From Pseudomonas sp. RIT288 (GTDB lineage: Bacteria; Pseudomonadota; Gammaproteobacteria; Pseudomonadales; Pseudomonadaceae), in contig NZ_JFYN01000042.1 of the NCBI RefSeq assembly GCF_000631985.1, forward strand, positions 186,001 to 250,000: 64,000 nucleotides of DNA, given 5' to 3'. Made by a program: the position numbers and the translations under genes. Below are positions 53,058-60,946 of this stretch, one piece after another; positions within the stretch are counted from its first letter, which is position 1; the number at the start of each line of letters is the position of its first letter. The notes below the pieces were generated by a model that was not told where the DNA came from, made no database searches, and saw only the letters and a list, made by a program, of their open reading frames with translations.

Positions 53058-54074
53058 ATGCTGGTCTTACGCCCAGTCGAGCCAACCGACCTGCCGCAAT
53101 TGCAGCAACTGGCCCGCGACAGTCTGGTCGGCGTTACGTCGCTGCCGGACGACAGCGATCGCCTGCGCGAAAAAATTGCCGGCTCCTGCGCCTCGTTCGC
53201 CAGCGACATTCAGGCGCAAGGCCCGGAGAACTATTTCTTCGTGCTGGAAGACCTCGACACTCAGCGGCTGGTCGGCTGTTCGGAAATCCTTGCCACTGCC
53301 GGTTTCAACGAACCGTTCTACAGCCTGCGCAACCGCCACTTCACCAGTGCCTCGCGGGAATTGAACATCGAACACGGGGTGCCGGCGCTGTCGCTGTGTC
53401 ACGACCTCAACGACCACACCCTGCTGCGCGGTTTTCACATCGACAACGCGCTGGTGCGCAGCGCCTTTTCCGAATTGCTGTCACGGGCGCGACTGCTGTT
53501 CATCGCCGCTCACGCACAACGCTTTGCCGATGCGGTGATCACCGAAATCGTCGGTTACAGCGACGAGAACGGTCACTCGCCGTTTTGGGATGCGCTGGGC
53601 AAACATTTCTTCGACCTGCCCTACGTCGAGGCTGAGCGCCTGTGCGGCCTGCAGAGCCGCACGTTCCTCGCCGAACTGATGCCGCAATACCCGATTTACG
53701 TACCGATGCTGCCTCCGGCGGCGCAGGCATGCATCGGCCGGATTCACCCGGACGGCCAGGAAGCGTTCGACATCCTCGAACGCGAAGGCTTTGAAACCAA
53801 CAGCTACATCGACCTGTTCGACGCCGGTCCGACCCTGTATGCGCGCACCGCGAACATCCGTTCGATCGCCCGCAGCCAGACCGCCAGCGTGCGCGAGCAG
53901 GCACAGATCGACGCCCGCGGCCATTACCTGCTGAGCAACGACGCCCTGCACGGCTTCCGGGCCATCGTCGCCCAACTGGATTACCAGCCAGATCAACCGC
54001 TGTCGCTGACGCCGGCCCTGTGCGCGGCGCTGAAGGTTTCCGATGGCAGCACGGTCAGGCTGACAGCCCTGTGA
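53058..54074 (+). CDS. Arginine N-succinyltransferase-like protein, AruF type
   Basis: A 338-residue GNAT-like subunit of the AstA family: MLVLRPVEPTDLPQLQQLA, PENYFFVLEDLDTQRLVG, NGHSPFWDALGKHFFDLPY, FLAELMPQYPIYVPMLPPAAQ and FETNSYIDLFDAGPTL. In the AST pathway AruF and AruG form a heteromer that succinylates arginine/ornithine. Here only the AruF/AruG pair occurs, with no aruC, aruD, aruB or aruE beside it. It stands in a cluster for amide and glutamyl chemistry. The gene starts 120 bp after the permease. Its genuine substrate may differ from arginine. Confidence 0.85.
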   Translation: MLVLRPVEPTDLPQLQQLARDSLVGVTSLPDDSDRLREKIAGSCASFASDIQAQGPENYFFVLEDLDTQRLVGCSEILATAGFNEPFYSLRNRHFTSASRELNIEHGVPALSLCHDLNDHTLLRGFHIDNALVRSAFSELLSRARLLFIAAHAQRFADAVITEIVGYSDENGHSPFWDALGKHFFDLPYVEAERLCGLQSRTFLAELMPQYPIYVPMLPPAAQACIGRIHPDGQEAFDILEREGFETNSYIDLFDAGPTLYARTANIRSIARSQTASVREQAQIDARGHYLLSNDALHGFRAIVAQLDYQPDQPLSLTPALCAALKVSDGSTVRLTAL

Positions 54075-54135
54075 ACCGCGCCCGGTTGCATACCCAACGA
54101 CAGTGCCCGAACAGGCGCGTACAAGGAGTTACCGC

Positions 54136-55170
54136 ATGATCGTCCGTCCGGTCAAAGTCAGCGACCTGCCAGCGCTGATGACCCTGGTGCAACAGGCCGG
54201 CCCGGGGTTCACCACCCTGCCGGCCAATGAGGATCGCCTCGCCCACCGGGTGCGCTGGGCTCAGCGCGCGTTCGCCGAACAGGTGGAACGGGCCGACGCC
54301 GATTATCTGTTCGTGCTCGAAGACGACGACCTGCGGGTGGTCGGCGTCAGTGCCCTGACCGGCGCGGTGGGCCTGCGCGAGCCGTGGTACAACTATCGGG
54401 TCGGTCTGACCGTGAGTTCGTCGCCGGATCTGGGCATTTCGCGGCAGATCCCCACACTGTTTCTCAACAATGAACTGACCGGCCAGTCGGAACTGTGTTC
54501 GCTGTTCCTGCATCCGCAACACCGCCAAGGCAGCAATGGTCGGCTCCTGTCGCTAGGGCGCCTGCTGTTCGTGGCCGAATTTCCGCAGCTGTTTGGCGAA
54601 AAGATGATCGCCGAACTGCGTGGCAGTGCCGATGAACTCGGCTGCTCGCCGTTCTGGGACAGCCTGGGCCGACACTTTTTCAAGATGGACTTCAGCCACG
54701 CCGACCACTTGTCGGGTCTGGGCAACAAGTCGTTCATCGCCGAACTGATGCCGCGCCAGCCGTTATATACCTGCATGCTCACCGAGCAGGCGCAGGCCGT
54801 CATCGGCCAGCCGCATCCCAACACCGAACCGGCGCTGAAGATTCTGCGCGAAGAAGGCTTCACGCATAAGGGCTACATCGACATCTTCGACGGCGGCCCG
54901 GTGATCGAAGCACCGATCGGCAACATTCGTACCGTGCGCGACAGCCTCGCGTTGACCCTGAGCCTCGGCACACCGGACGATCAGGCCCCGTTATGGCTGA
55001 TCCACAACCGTCGCCTGGAGAACTGCCGCATCACCGTCGCCCCCGGTCGTCTGGTCGGCAATAGCCTGGTGGTCGATCGCCTCACCGCCAAGCGCTTGCA
55101 GTTGCAACCAGGCAATTCGGTACGCGCGGTGCTGCTGCCCAGGCAACAGCAACAGGCGGTAGCCGCCTGA
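54136..55170 (+). CDS. Arginine N-succinyltransferase-like protein, AruG type
   Basis: A 344-residue partner of the preceding protein, homologous to it along the length (MIVRPVKVSDLPALMTLV; YLFVLEDDDLRVVGVSAL; LGCSPFWDSLGRHFFKMDF; SFIAELMPRQPLY; THKGYIDIFDGGPVIEA). The SELCSLFLHPQHRQGSNGRLLSLGRLLFVAEF block is the acyl-CoA-binding region. The two proteins should form a heteromer as AruFG. The ATG at 54136 follows ACAAGGAGTTACC. After it the sequence leads 185 bp to an independent decarboxylase-type gene. Confidence 0.86.
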   Translation: MIVRPVKVSDLPALMTLVQQAGPGFTTLPANEDRLAHRVRWAQRAFAEQVERADADYLFVLEDDDLRVVGVSALTGAVGLREPWYNYRVGLTVSSSPDLGISRQIPTLFLNNELTGQSELCSLFLHPQHRQGSNGRLLSLGRLLFVAEFPQLFGEKMIAELRGSADELGCSPFWDSLGRHFFKMDFSHADHLSGLGNKSFIAELMPRQPLYTCMLTEQAQAVIGQPHPNTEPALKILREEGFTHKGYIDIFDGGPVIEAPIGNIRTVRDSLALTLSLGTPDDQAPLWLIHNRRLENCRITVAPGRLVGNSLVVDRLTAKRLQLQPGNSVRAVLLPRQQQQAVAA

Positions 55171-55355
55171 TCTGCGGTTTTGCCACTGAAAATCCGCTGA
55201 CTGCAGATGAAACCTTTCAGCCGCTGGATCCGTCATCAACGCCCCGCTCGCAAATTCGTCATGAACCTTGACCCATTCGCGTGATAGCCTTTTCATTCTT
55301 CGGCGTTGACACCTTTGCTCAAGCCGTTCCATTCCTTTGTATTGGTGGAACTCGT

Positions 55356-56225
55356 ATGACCAGGCTTTCCCATCAAGATTTGCGCCGTAACTTCCGTCAA
55401 TTGCTGGCTTCCGACACCTGCTACCACACCGCCTCGGTGTTCGACCCAATGTCCGCACGCATTGCCGCAGACCTGGGTTTTGAAGTGGGGATCCTCGGCG
55501 GCTCCGTGGCCTCGTTGCAGGTGCTGGGCGCTCCCGACTTTGCCCTGATCACCCTCAGCGAGTTCGCCGAACAGGCCACCCGCATTGGCCGCGTCGCCCA
55601 ATTGCCAGTGATCGCCGACGCCGACCACGGCTACGGCAACGCCCTCAACGTGATGCGCACCATCGTCGAACTGGAACGCGCCGGCGTTGCCGCCCTGACC
55701 ATTGAAGACACCCTGCTGCCAGCGCAGTTCGGCCGTAAATCCACCGACCTGATCTCGGTCGCCGAAGGCGTCGGCAAGATCCGCGCGGCGCTGGAAGCCC
55801 GAGTCGATTCGGAAATGGCAATCATCGCCCGCACCAACGCCGGGATCCTGCCGATTCAGGAAATCATCAGCCGCACCAAGCAATACCAGGCCGCCGGTGC
55901 CGACGGCATCTGTATGGTCGGGGTGCAGGACTTCGATCAGCTTGAGCAAATTGCCGAGCATCTGAGCGTGCCGCTGATGCTGGTCACCTATGGCAATCCG
56001 GCGCTGCGCGACGACAAACGCCTGGCCGAACTCGGCGTGCGCGTGACCATCGACGGCCACGGTGCGTACTTCGCGGCGATCAAGGCCACCTACGACAGCC
56101 TGCGCGAACAACGCCAGATCTTCACCCAGGCCTCGGACCTGAGCGCCACCGAGCTGACGCACACCTATACCCAACCTGAGGATTACATTCTCTGGGCGAA
56201 GGAATACATGAGCGTAAAGGAGTGA
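55356..56225 (+). CDS. Oxaloacetate decarboxylase-like (isocitrate lyase/PEP mutase superfamily)
   Basis: A 289-residue barrel enzyme of the isocitrate-lyase/PEP-mutase superfamily: [83 protein letters not shown]. The pattern matches PA4872-type oxaloacetate decarboxylases, with the metal-binding ADADHGYG. It removes CO2 from oxaloacetate or a related 2-oxo acid. The start at 55356 follows GGTGGAA. It follows the succinyltransferase pair, possibly the end of the same cluster. Confidence 0.87.
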   Translation: MTRLSHQDLRRNFRQLLASDTCYHTASVFDPMSARIAADLGFEVGILGGSVASLQVLGAPDFALITLSEFAEQATRIGRVAQLPVIADADHGYGNALNVMRTIVELERAGVAALTIEDTLLPAQFGRKSTDLISVAEGVGKIRAALEARVDSEMAIIARTNAGILPIQEIISRTKQYQAAGADGICMVGVQDFDQLEQIAEHLSVPLMLVTYGNPALRDDKRLAELGVRVTIDGHGAYFAAIKATYDSLREQRQIFTQASDLSATELTHTYTQPEDYILWAKEYMSVKE

Positions 56226-56263
56226 CTGCTCACTGATACGAAGGTCTCGGGCAACTCTAAAGA

Positions 56264-56291
56264 TGGCCGGTAGGCGCAATGTCACCGGCCA
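56264..56291. terminator. Possible rho-independent-like hairpin without T-run
   Basis: TGGCCGGT (56264-56271) pairs with ACCGGCCA (56284-56291), 8 bp perfect. The downstream sequence AGTTGCG has no T-run, so termination is uncertain. Confidence 0.35.
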
Positions 56292-56382
56292 AGTTGCGAG
56301 TAAAGGCGAATTAATCGTAACCCGCTTTTACCAGCGATACATACCCACAAACAAACACCAACATTTAACAACAACTACTGCA

Positions 56383-56410
56383 TTGATATTAAATATCGCT
56401 TCTCTATAAT
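56383..56410 (+). promoter_or_regulatory. Near-consensus sigma-70 promoter of the 56.5-58.2 kb cassette
   Basis: TTGATA (56383-56388), a 16-bp spacer, and TATAAT (56405-56410). The -10 box is perfect and the -35 box has one mismatch pair. The 328-bp gap 56226-56553 is otherwise A/T-rich with no gene I can support. Confidence 0.6.
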
Positions 56411-56553
56411 CGCAAACCGTTAAACAGCAAAAAACATTCAACCCGTCAAGCGCGGAGATCTGTTTAACAAAACAAAAGAACAAACCTGATCATTACGCCT
56501 GATCAAATATTCCAAAAAACATATTTGACGGGACAAAGACAAAGCGACTTCCC

Positions 56554-56637
56554 ATGATAAAAAACCTGCTCAACCCAGACTTGAAGCCTGACCAGCTTAT
56601 ACCTGCATCAAGACAACAAACATGGGGAACGAAGTAA
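56554..56637 (+). CDS. 27-codon reading frame, probably the displaced 5' end of the next gene
   Basis: ATG 56554 to TAA 56635-56637, encoding a peptide that begins MIKNLLNPDLKPDQL and ends SRQQTWGTK. It overlaps the next frame by 16 bp. Adding one G to the run GGGG at 56624-56627 would fuse the frames into ...SRQQTWGNEVKNLVDQL..., a smooth sequence. I therefore suspect a frameshift rather than a separate peptide, but a genuine small gene is possible; the ribosome-binding site is weak. Confidence 0.45.
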   Translation: MIKNLLNPDLKPDQLIPASRQQTWGTK

Positions 56638-57326
56638 AGAATCTGGTCGACCAGTTATCCGAACCTAAAGCAGATACCGAGAATGTGTCCCGTCACGCCG
56701 CGATCATGCAAGCGACGAACATCCACACCGGAACGCTGACGTTATATTGCAACAAAGATGGAAACATCAGCCTCAAGACACCTGATAACGCACCCGCGCC
56801 TGAGCAGCTATATTCCGTTCCCGGAAACAGCGTTTTGTTCGCCATCAACGGGCAAGCGTATTCCATTCAGCTTTATCGACTCGACGGTGAATATCTGACG
56901 CGCGCAGAGCAGGTGATCGTGGATGCCGAAAATCCGTTGTTCATCGACGGCAGCAAAACCCTGTACGACAGCAATCCCGAGGGCAACGGGCACCCGGCGT
57001 TTATTGGCAGCATCAATCTGCCCGACAGAACTGCCGACATCAGTGTGTTCGCCCCCCACTCGTTGCGCAAAATCGGCTGGTTCCCTCATGACGACAGCGC
57101 CGCGCGCTGTCTGGTGAGTCTTGAACTGCTCGACGCAGCACAGGACCCCGGAGCCTGCAAAGTGGCGCAGGAATTGATTTATCACTATCACCCCGCTGTC
57201 GCCTGGCGGGCCTTTCAGATGATCAACAGAACGGATCGTCAGGCCGCACTAAGTTGCGTCCCGCTGTTGAGAAACTTGCAAGACAGTCGCCTGAACTACT
57301 TACTCGACCAGTGTGAAGCGGCATGA
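56622..57326 (+). CDS. Unrecognised protein, first gene of a peptide-associated cassette (5' end possibly frameshifted)
   Basis: A 234-residue protein from ATG 56622, which has no ribosome-binding site. I do not recognise it. The middle is beta-rich (GTLTLYCNKDGNISLKTP, SVLFAINGQAYSIQLYRLDG, DISVFAPHSLRKIGWFPHDDSAARCLVSLELL), with cupin-like spacing. The C-terminal 60 residues are helical (CKVAQELIYHYHPAVAWRAFQMINR, then LLRNLQDSRLNYLLDQCEAA), like a HEAT-type helical cap. The next gene overlaps by 4 bp. G+C content is lower than the surroundings. If the upstream 27 codons belong to it, the full protein is about 257 residues. Confidence 0.65.
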   Translation: MGNEVKNLVDQLSEPKADTENVSRHAAIMQATNIHTGTLTLYCNKDGNISLKTPDNAPAPEQLYSVPGNSVLFAINGQAYSIQLYRLDGEYLTRAEQVIVDAENPLFIDGSKTLYDSNPEGNGHPAFIGSINLPDRTADISVFAPHSLRKIGWFPHDDSAARCLVSLELLDAAQDPGACKVAQELIYHYHPAVAWRAFQMINRTDRQAALSCVPLLRNLQDSRLNYLLDQCEAA

Positions 57327-57982
57327 AATTACAGACATTTATCGAGCGCATGACGACTTACGATCTGCAACTGGACAGTTCAAGGATCGTGGAAGATCTG
57401 CGTCAACTCGCGACTAACCGCACGTTGTTGAGCGAGTACCTCTACACCACGATTCAACAGGACGGTTTCAGTACCAAAAACAGGCTTTACGGGGCCTACG
57501 CATTTGTCCTGCACTCCAACGATCTGTTTACCGTTCGCCTGGGTTTCTGGTCGCCGGTCACGTCACGGGATGAAAGGGAAACCTTTATCTATGACCTCAA
57601 CCACAGTCATGACTTCGAACTCTATTGCGTGGGTTACAGCGGTGATGGTTACACCACTGTTTCACGGGAGATTCTGGATCAAGCACCGCTACAGGCTGGC
57701 AGAAGGCCCGAGTTCGGCGAAGAACGAGTCCTTAAACTTATTCCGGGTGAGGTGCTGCACATGCTTCCACTAAAGGAAGTACACAAACAGCTACCACCTG
57801 AAACAATGTCCGCCTCGCTGAGTTTGCTTATTCATCCTCCGCAGGCAGCCAAAACCGAAGAAGCCTGGTGCTTCGACGACAATCTCGTGCCGACTTATCC
57901 CGGCATCGCCCGCCAGGAGACAGCGCTCTATGACAGCCTGCTGTCCCGGCTACAACGTGAGCAGACTTCACTGCTCACTTAA
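57323..57982 (+). CDS. Unrecognised protein with a His-rich cupin-like core
   Basis: A 219-residue protein; start overlaps the preceding stop (ATGA). Residues 93-110 read NHSHDFELYCVGYSGDGY; further histidines H146, H154 and H171 follow in LHMLPLKEVHKQLPP and IHPP. An HxH pair plus downstream histidines at this spacing resembles a cupin or 2-oxoglutarate-oxygenase-like metal site, but I cannot name a family. The N-terminal 50 residues are helical. It lies 17 bp before the 58-residue peptide gene and is probably functionally tied to it. Confidence 0.65.
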   Translation: MKLQTFIERMTTYDLQLDSSRIVEDLRQLATNRTLLSEYLYTTIQQDGFSTKNRLYGAYAFVLHSNDLFTVRLGFWSPVTSRDERETFIYDLNHSHDFELYCVGYSGDGYTTVSREILDQAPLQAGRRPEFGEERVLKLIPGEVLHMLPLKEVHKQLPPETMSASLSLLIHPPQAAKTEEAWCFDDNLVPTYPGIARQETALYDSLLSRLQREQTSLLT

Positions 57983-57999
57983 TCAGAAAGGAAATCTGC

Positions 58000-58176
58000 A
58001 TGAACAAGCAACTCGATAACTGGAACCAGACTCCACTGCTGCACGCCGGCGCCAACGTCATCAATACGCCGGTGGCGACAGCTGCTGCATCGCCGTGCTC
58101 CGGCTTCATACCGCGTTATAACGTGGGCAACATTCACGAAATCAAACAATTCTGGAACACCCCGCAACAAGCCTGA
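58000..58176 (+). CDS. 58-residue peptide, candidate RiPP-like or signal-peptide precursor
   Basis: ATG 58000 to TGA 58174-58176, preceded by AGAAAGGAAATCTGC, the best ribosome-binding site of the cassette. The peptide begins MNKQLDNWNQTPLLH, has a small-residue centre (INTPVATAAASPCSG), one cysteine (C33), and a polar, aromatic C-terminus (PRYNVGNIHEIKQFW then NTPQQA). There is no signal peptide or transmembrane segment. Composition differs from chance frames in this G+C-rich genome, and it follows two unrecognised co-transcribed genes. Its nature as precursor or effector is an inference. Confidence 0.6.
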   Translation: MNKQLDNWNQTPLLHAGANVINTPVATAAASPCSGFIPRYNVGNIHEIKQFWNTPQQA

Positions 58177-58237
58177 TTTCAGGATTCAACGCATGAAGGT
58201 GGCAGGCATTGAAGGCTGCCGCCTTCACGCGTGGCAA

Positions 58238-59473
58238 CTATTTGCCCGCCAACTCCATGATCATCCGCGACAACAGATAAATACGCGGCGCCACGCTCGC
58301 CACTTCAGCGTATTCCTCCGGCGTATGAATATTGCCGCCGACAATCCCGAAACCATCCAGCGTCGGCGTGCCCACGCCGGCTGACAGGCTGGCATCCGCC
58401 GCACCACCGCTGCCCTCTTCGGTCAGCTTGCGGCCGATCTCGCCGTAAATCCCTTGCGCCATGGCCATCAAGCGATCCGACTCCGCCGTTTGCGGCATCG
58501 GTGGCAGCCCGCGTTTGAGGCTGGTGGTGACTTCTGTTTCGGCGATCAGCTTGTCCTGCGACACTCGCGCCAGGTCTTTCTCGATCCGGTCGAACTCTTC
58601 CGGCACCGCCGCACGCACGTCAGCCTTGGCGGTGGCGTGATCCGGGATCACGTTGGTGCGATCACCGGCCTGGAGCACGGTGAAGTTGATCGTGGTTTTC
58701 TTCGCTTCGTCGCCGAGTTTGCCCAGTTGCAGAATCTGGTGCGCCGCCTCCATCGCCGCGTTCCGCCCCAGCTCCGGCGCGACCCCGGCATGCGCCGCCT
58801 TGCCTTTGACCTCGACCAGCGCCGTCGCGCTGCCTTTGCGCCACACCACCAGTCCATCGGCCGGCCGCCCTGGTTCGAGGTTGAGGGTCACGTCGTGAGC
58901 TTTGGCGGTTTTCTTGATCAGGTCGGTGGCGACGTCGGAGCCGGTTTCTTCGCTGGCATCAAGCAGGAAGGTGATTTGCGCGTAATCCTTGAAGTCGAGG
59001 TTCTTCAGAATCTTCAGCGCGAAGATCCCGGCGACGATGCCGCCCTTGTCGTCCATCACCCCCGGCCCGTAAGCGCGACCGTCCTTGATATGGAACGGAC
59101 GCTCGGCGGCGGAACCCTCTTTGAACACCGTGTCCATGTGGGCCATCAAGAGGATTTTTGCCTTGCCGGTGCCTTTGAAGGTCGCCAGCACGTGGTTGGA
59201 TTTTTCCGGAGTGTTGGGCACCAGTTCGATGGACGCGCCAAGCTTTTTCAGCTCATCGATGGCGATCTCACTGACTTGCTTGAGACCCGGTTCATAACCG
59301 GAACCGGAGTCGATATTGACCAGCCGTTCCAGCAGTTTCAGGGCTTCGGGCTGATACTGCTCGGCATCCGCCAGCACTTGCTTGTGCGGCTCGGCGAAGG
59401 CGCTGGCGGAGCTGAGGACGAGGGACAGGCCGAGACTCGCGGCCAGCAGCGAGCGGGAAAATGAGAACGTCAT
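58238..59473 (-). CDS. Periplasmic M20-family glutamate carboxypeptidase (carboxypeptidase G2-like)
   Basis: A 411-residue zinc exopeptidase with a Sec signal (residues 1-27, ending SASAFAE). Zinc ligands: H in LLMAHMDTV, bridging D in GVMDDKGG, catalytic and ligand glutamates in LDASEETGSD, and the final H in GGNIHTPEEYAE. Family members remove C-terminal glutamate from folates and peptides. The dimerisation domain (GKAAHAGVAPELG) is present. The start at 59473 follows AAGGATCG. It is a single gene ending near the peptide cassette on the other strand. Confidence 0.9.
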   Translation of the reverse strand: MTFSFSRSLLAASLGLSLVLSSASAFAEPHKQVLADAEQYQPEALKLLERLVNIDSGSGYEPGLKQVSEIAIDELKKLGASIELVPNTPEKSNHVLATFKGTGKAKILLMAHMDTVFKEGSAAERPFHIKDGRAYGPGVMDDKGGIVAGIFALKILKNLDFKDYAQITFLLDASEETGSDVATDLIKKTAKAHDVTLNLEPGRPADGLVVWRKGSATALVEVKGKAAHAGVAPELGRNAAMEAAHQILQLGKLGDEAKKTTINFTVLQAGDRTNVIPDHATAKADVRAAVPEEFDRIEKDLARVSQDKLIAETEVTTSLKRGLPPMPQTAESDRLMAMAQGIYGEIGRKLTEEGSGGAADASLSAGVGTPTLDGFGIVGGNIHTPEEYAEVASVAPRIYLLSRMIMELAGK

Positions 59474-59569
59474 GAATCGATCCTTGTTTCGCGTCAGGGG
59501 ATTCAGACCGTACCTGACATCGACGCCAGGCTCTATACCGGATGCGACATCTCTGCGGCGGACACCGAA

Positions 59570-59664
59570 CACCTGTAGGCCTTCGCCTGCTCGCGCCAGC
59601 AATCCATCAGTAACCCGGATGTTGACCGATATGACGCTGTCGCGCGCAGGCGAAGGCCTACAAA
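59570..59664. repeat. REP doublet, type B variant (AGGCGAAGGCCTAC)
   Basis: Inverted copies GTAGGCCTTCGCCTGCTCGCG and CGCGCAGGCGAAGGCCTAC, about 50 bp apart. The same variant arm occurs once at 1107-1129. Confidence 0.78.
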
Positions 59665-59682
59665 GGGAATGGTGCTGGGCAG

Positions 59683-60756
59683 TCAGACCGAATCGAGCAG
59701 TTCCTGCTTCGGCAGATCATCACTGTTGCAGATCACCCGATTGCGCCCGGTCGCCTTGGCCTCGTACAGCGCCTGATCCGCATCATTAAGCCAACGGGTC
59801 GCATCGCCGTGCGCCGGCTCATAGGCCGCCAGACCAATACTCAGACTGACCTTGAGCGCCGGGTTCTGCTCGTAACCCAGGGTGGCGAAACGTTCGCGCA
59901 AGGCCTCCATCGCCTGCGCGGCATTGAACAGCGGCAAGTCGGGCAGGATCACGCAGAACTCGTCGCCGCCATAGCGCCCGGCGACGTCCGCAGCACGCAG
60001 GTTCTGCTTGAGCATTTTGCTCAACTGGCGCAGCACGATGTCACCCGCCACATGCCCGTAGGTATCGTTGATCGCCTTGAAGTGGTCGATGTCGATCAAC
60101 GCGATCGCTGCACCCTGCTTCTGCCGGCGGCAACGTTGAAAGGCGATTTCGAGTTGATCCTTCCACGCGCCGTGATTGAGCAGCCCGGTGAGGCTGTCGG
60201 TACGGCTCAGCGCCAGCAGCTCACGCTTGTGCAGACCCAGCGTGTAGGCCTGGCGAAAGCAGATCCAGCCCAGCGCCAGCGGGTACAGCATCAGCAACGG
60301 CAGACAGGCATACAGCTGCAGAGGCGAAGTTTGCGGGATGAACGCCGGGGCGAAAACCACCAGGCCGACGCCGATACCGAGGATCTGCGCCGCCAGGCCT
60401 GCGGCGAAAAAACGCAAACCGCCGATGGCGACGTTATTCATCGCCATCATCGAAACGGTGGTGGCACTGGGCAGTGGATTGAAGTGCATGGCGGCGACCC
60501 AGAAGCCGCCCATAAAGGCGTCAACCAACAGATTGCGGTGTTCCGCATGGTAAGGAACGCTGGCGCGACGGGCCCATTGAAACGCCAGGTGCGGCCAGAG
60601 CAGGCCGTTGAACAGCATCAGCGCCCAGACCCACAGCGGCGGGTCGAGCGGGTACATCGCCGCGCTCACGCACAACAGCCCCAGCACCAGCCCGAGGGTT
60701 CGCGATGTATAAAGCCTCCTGGCCAATGAAAGTCCCTTTCCCCCCTTGTTTCGCAT
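59683..60756 (-). CDS. MASE2-GGDEF diguanylate cyclase
   Basis: A 357-residue membrane protein that makes c-di-GMP. Residues about 1-180 form the MASE2 sensor with several transmembrane segments (AMYPLDPPLWVWALMLFNGLLWPHLAFQ; VDAFMGGFWVAAMHFNPLPS), as in AdrA/DgcC. The GGDEF domain has the active loop RYGGDEF and an inhibitory I-site RxxD (RAAD) five residues before it, so it should be active and product-inhibited. The ATG at 60756 follows GAGG; a GTG at 60771 is also in frame. Single gene. Confidence 0.92.
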   Translation of the reverse strand: MRNKGGKGLSLARRLYTSRTLGLVLGLLCVSAAMYPLDPPLWVWALMLFNGLLWPHLAFQWARRASVPYHAEHRNLLVDAFMGGFWVAAMHFNPLPSATTVSMMAMNNVAIGGLRFFAAGLAAQILGIGVGLVVFAPAFIPQTSPLQLYACLPLLMLYPLALGWICFRQAYTLGLHKRELLALSRTDSLTGLLNHGAWKDQLEIAFQRCRRQKQGAAIALIDIDHFKAINDTYGHVAGDIVLRQLSKMLKQNLRAADVAGRYGGDEFCVILPDLPLFNAAQAMEALRERFATLGYEQNPALKVSLSIGLAAYEPAHGDATRWLNDADQALYEAKATGRNRVICNSDDLPKQELLDSV

Positions 60757-60946
60757 AAGGGCCTCGACCACTCAACGGAACCTGCGAACACCGTCAGACG
60801 GATGTGCAGGAAGTCTAACAGGCAGCCGTTAAATAGCCATCACCGGCCAGCCGCTGAATACCGAGCCATCGCCGTCGCGCACAGTGCAAATTTTTAGCTA
60901 TACCTGAAAGGACGAAAACGGAAAAACGACTATAAGAAGGAGGCCC

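Noticed and set aside
53058-55170. A complete arginine succinyltransferase (AST) operon
   Set aside because: Only the AruF- and AruG-like genes are present; none of the four other pathway genes adjoin them.
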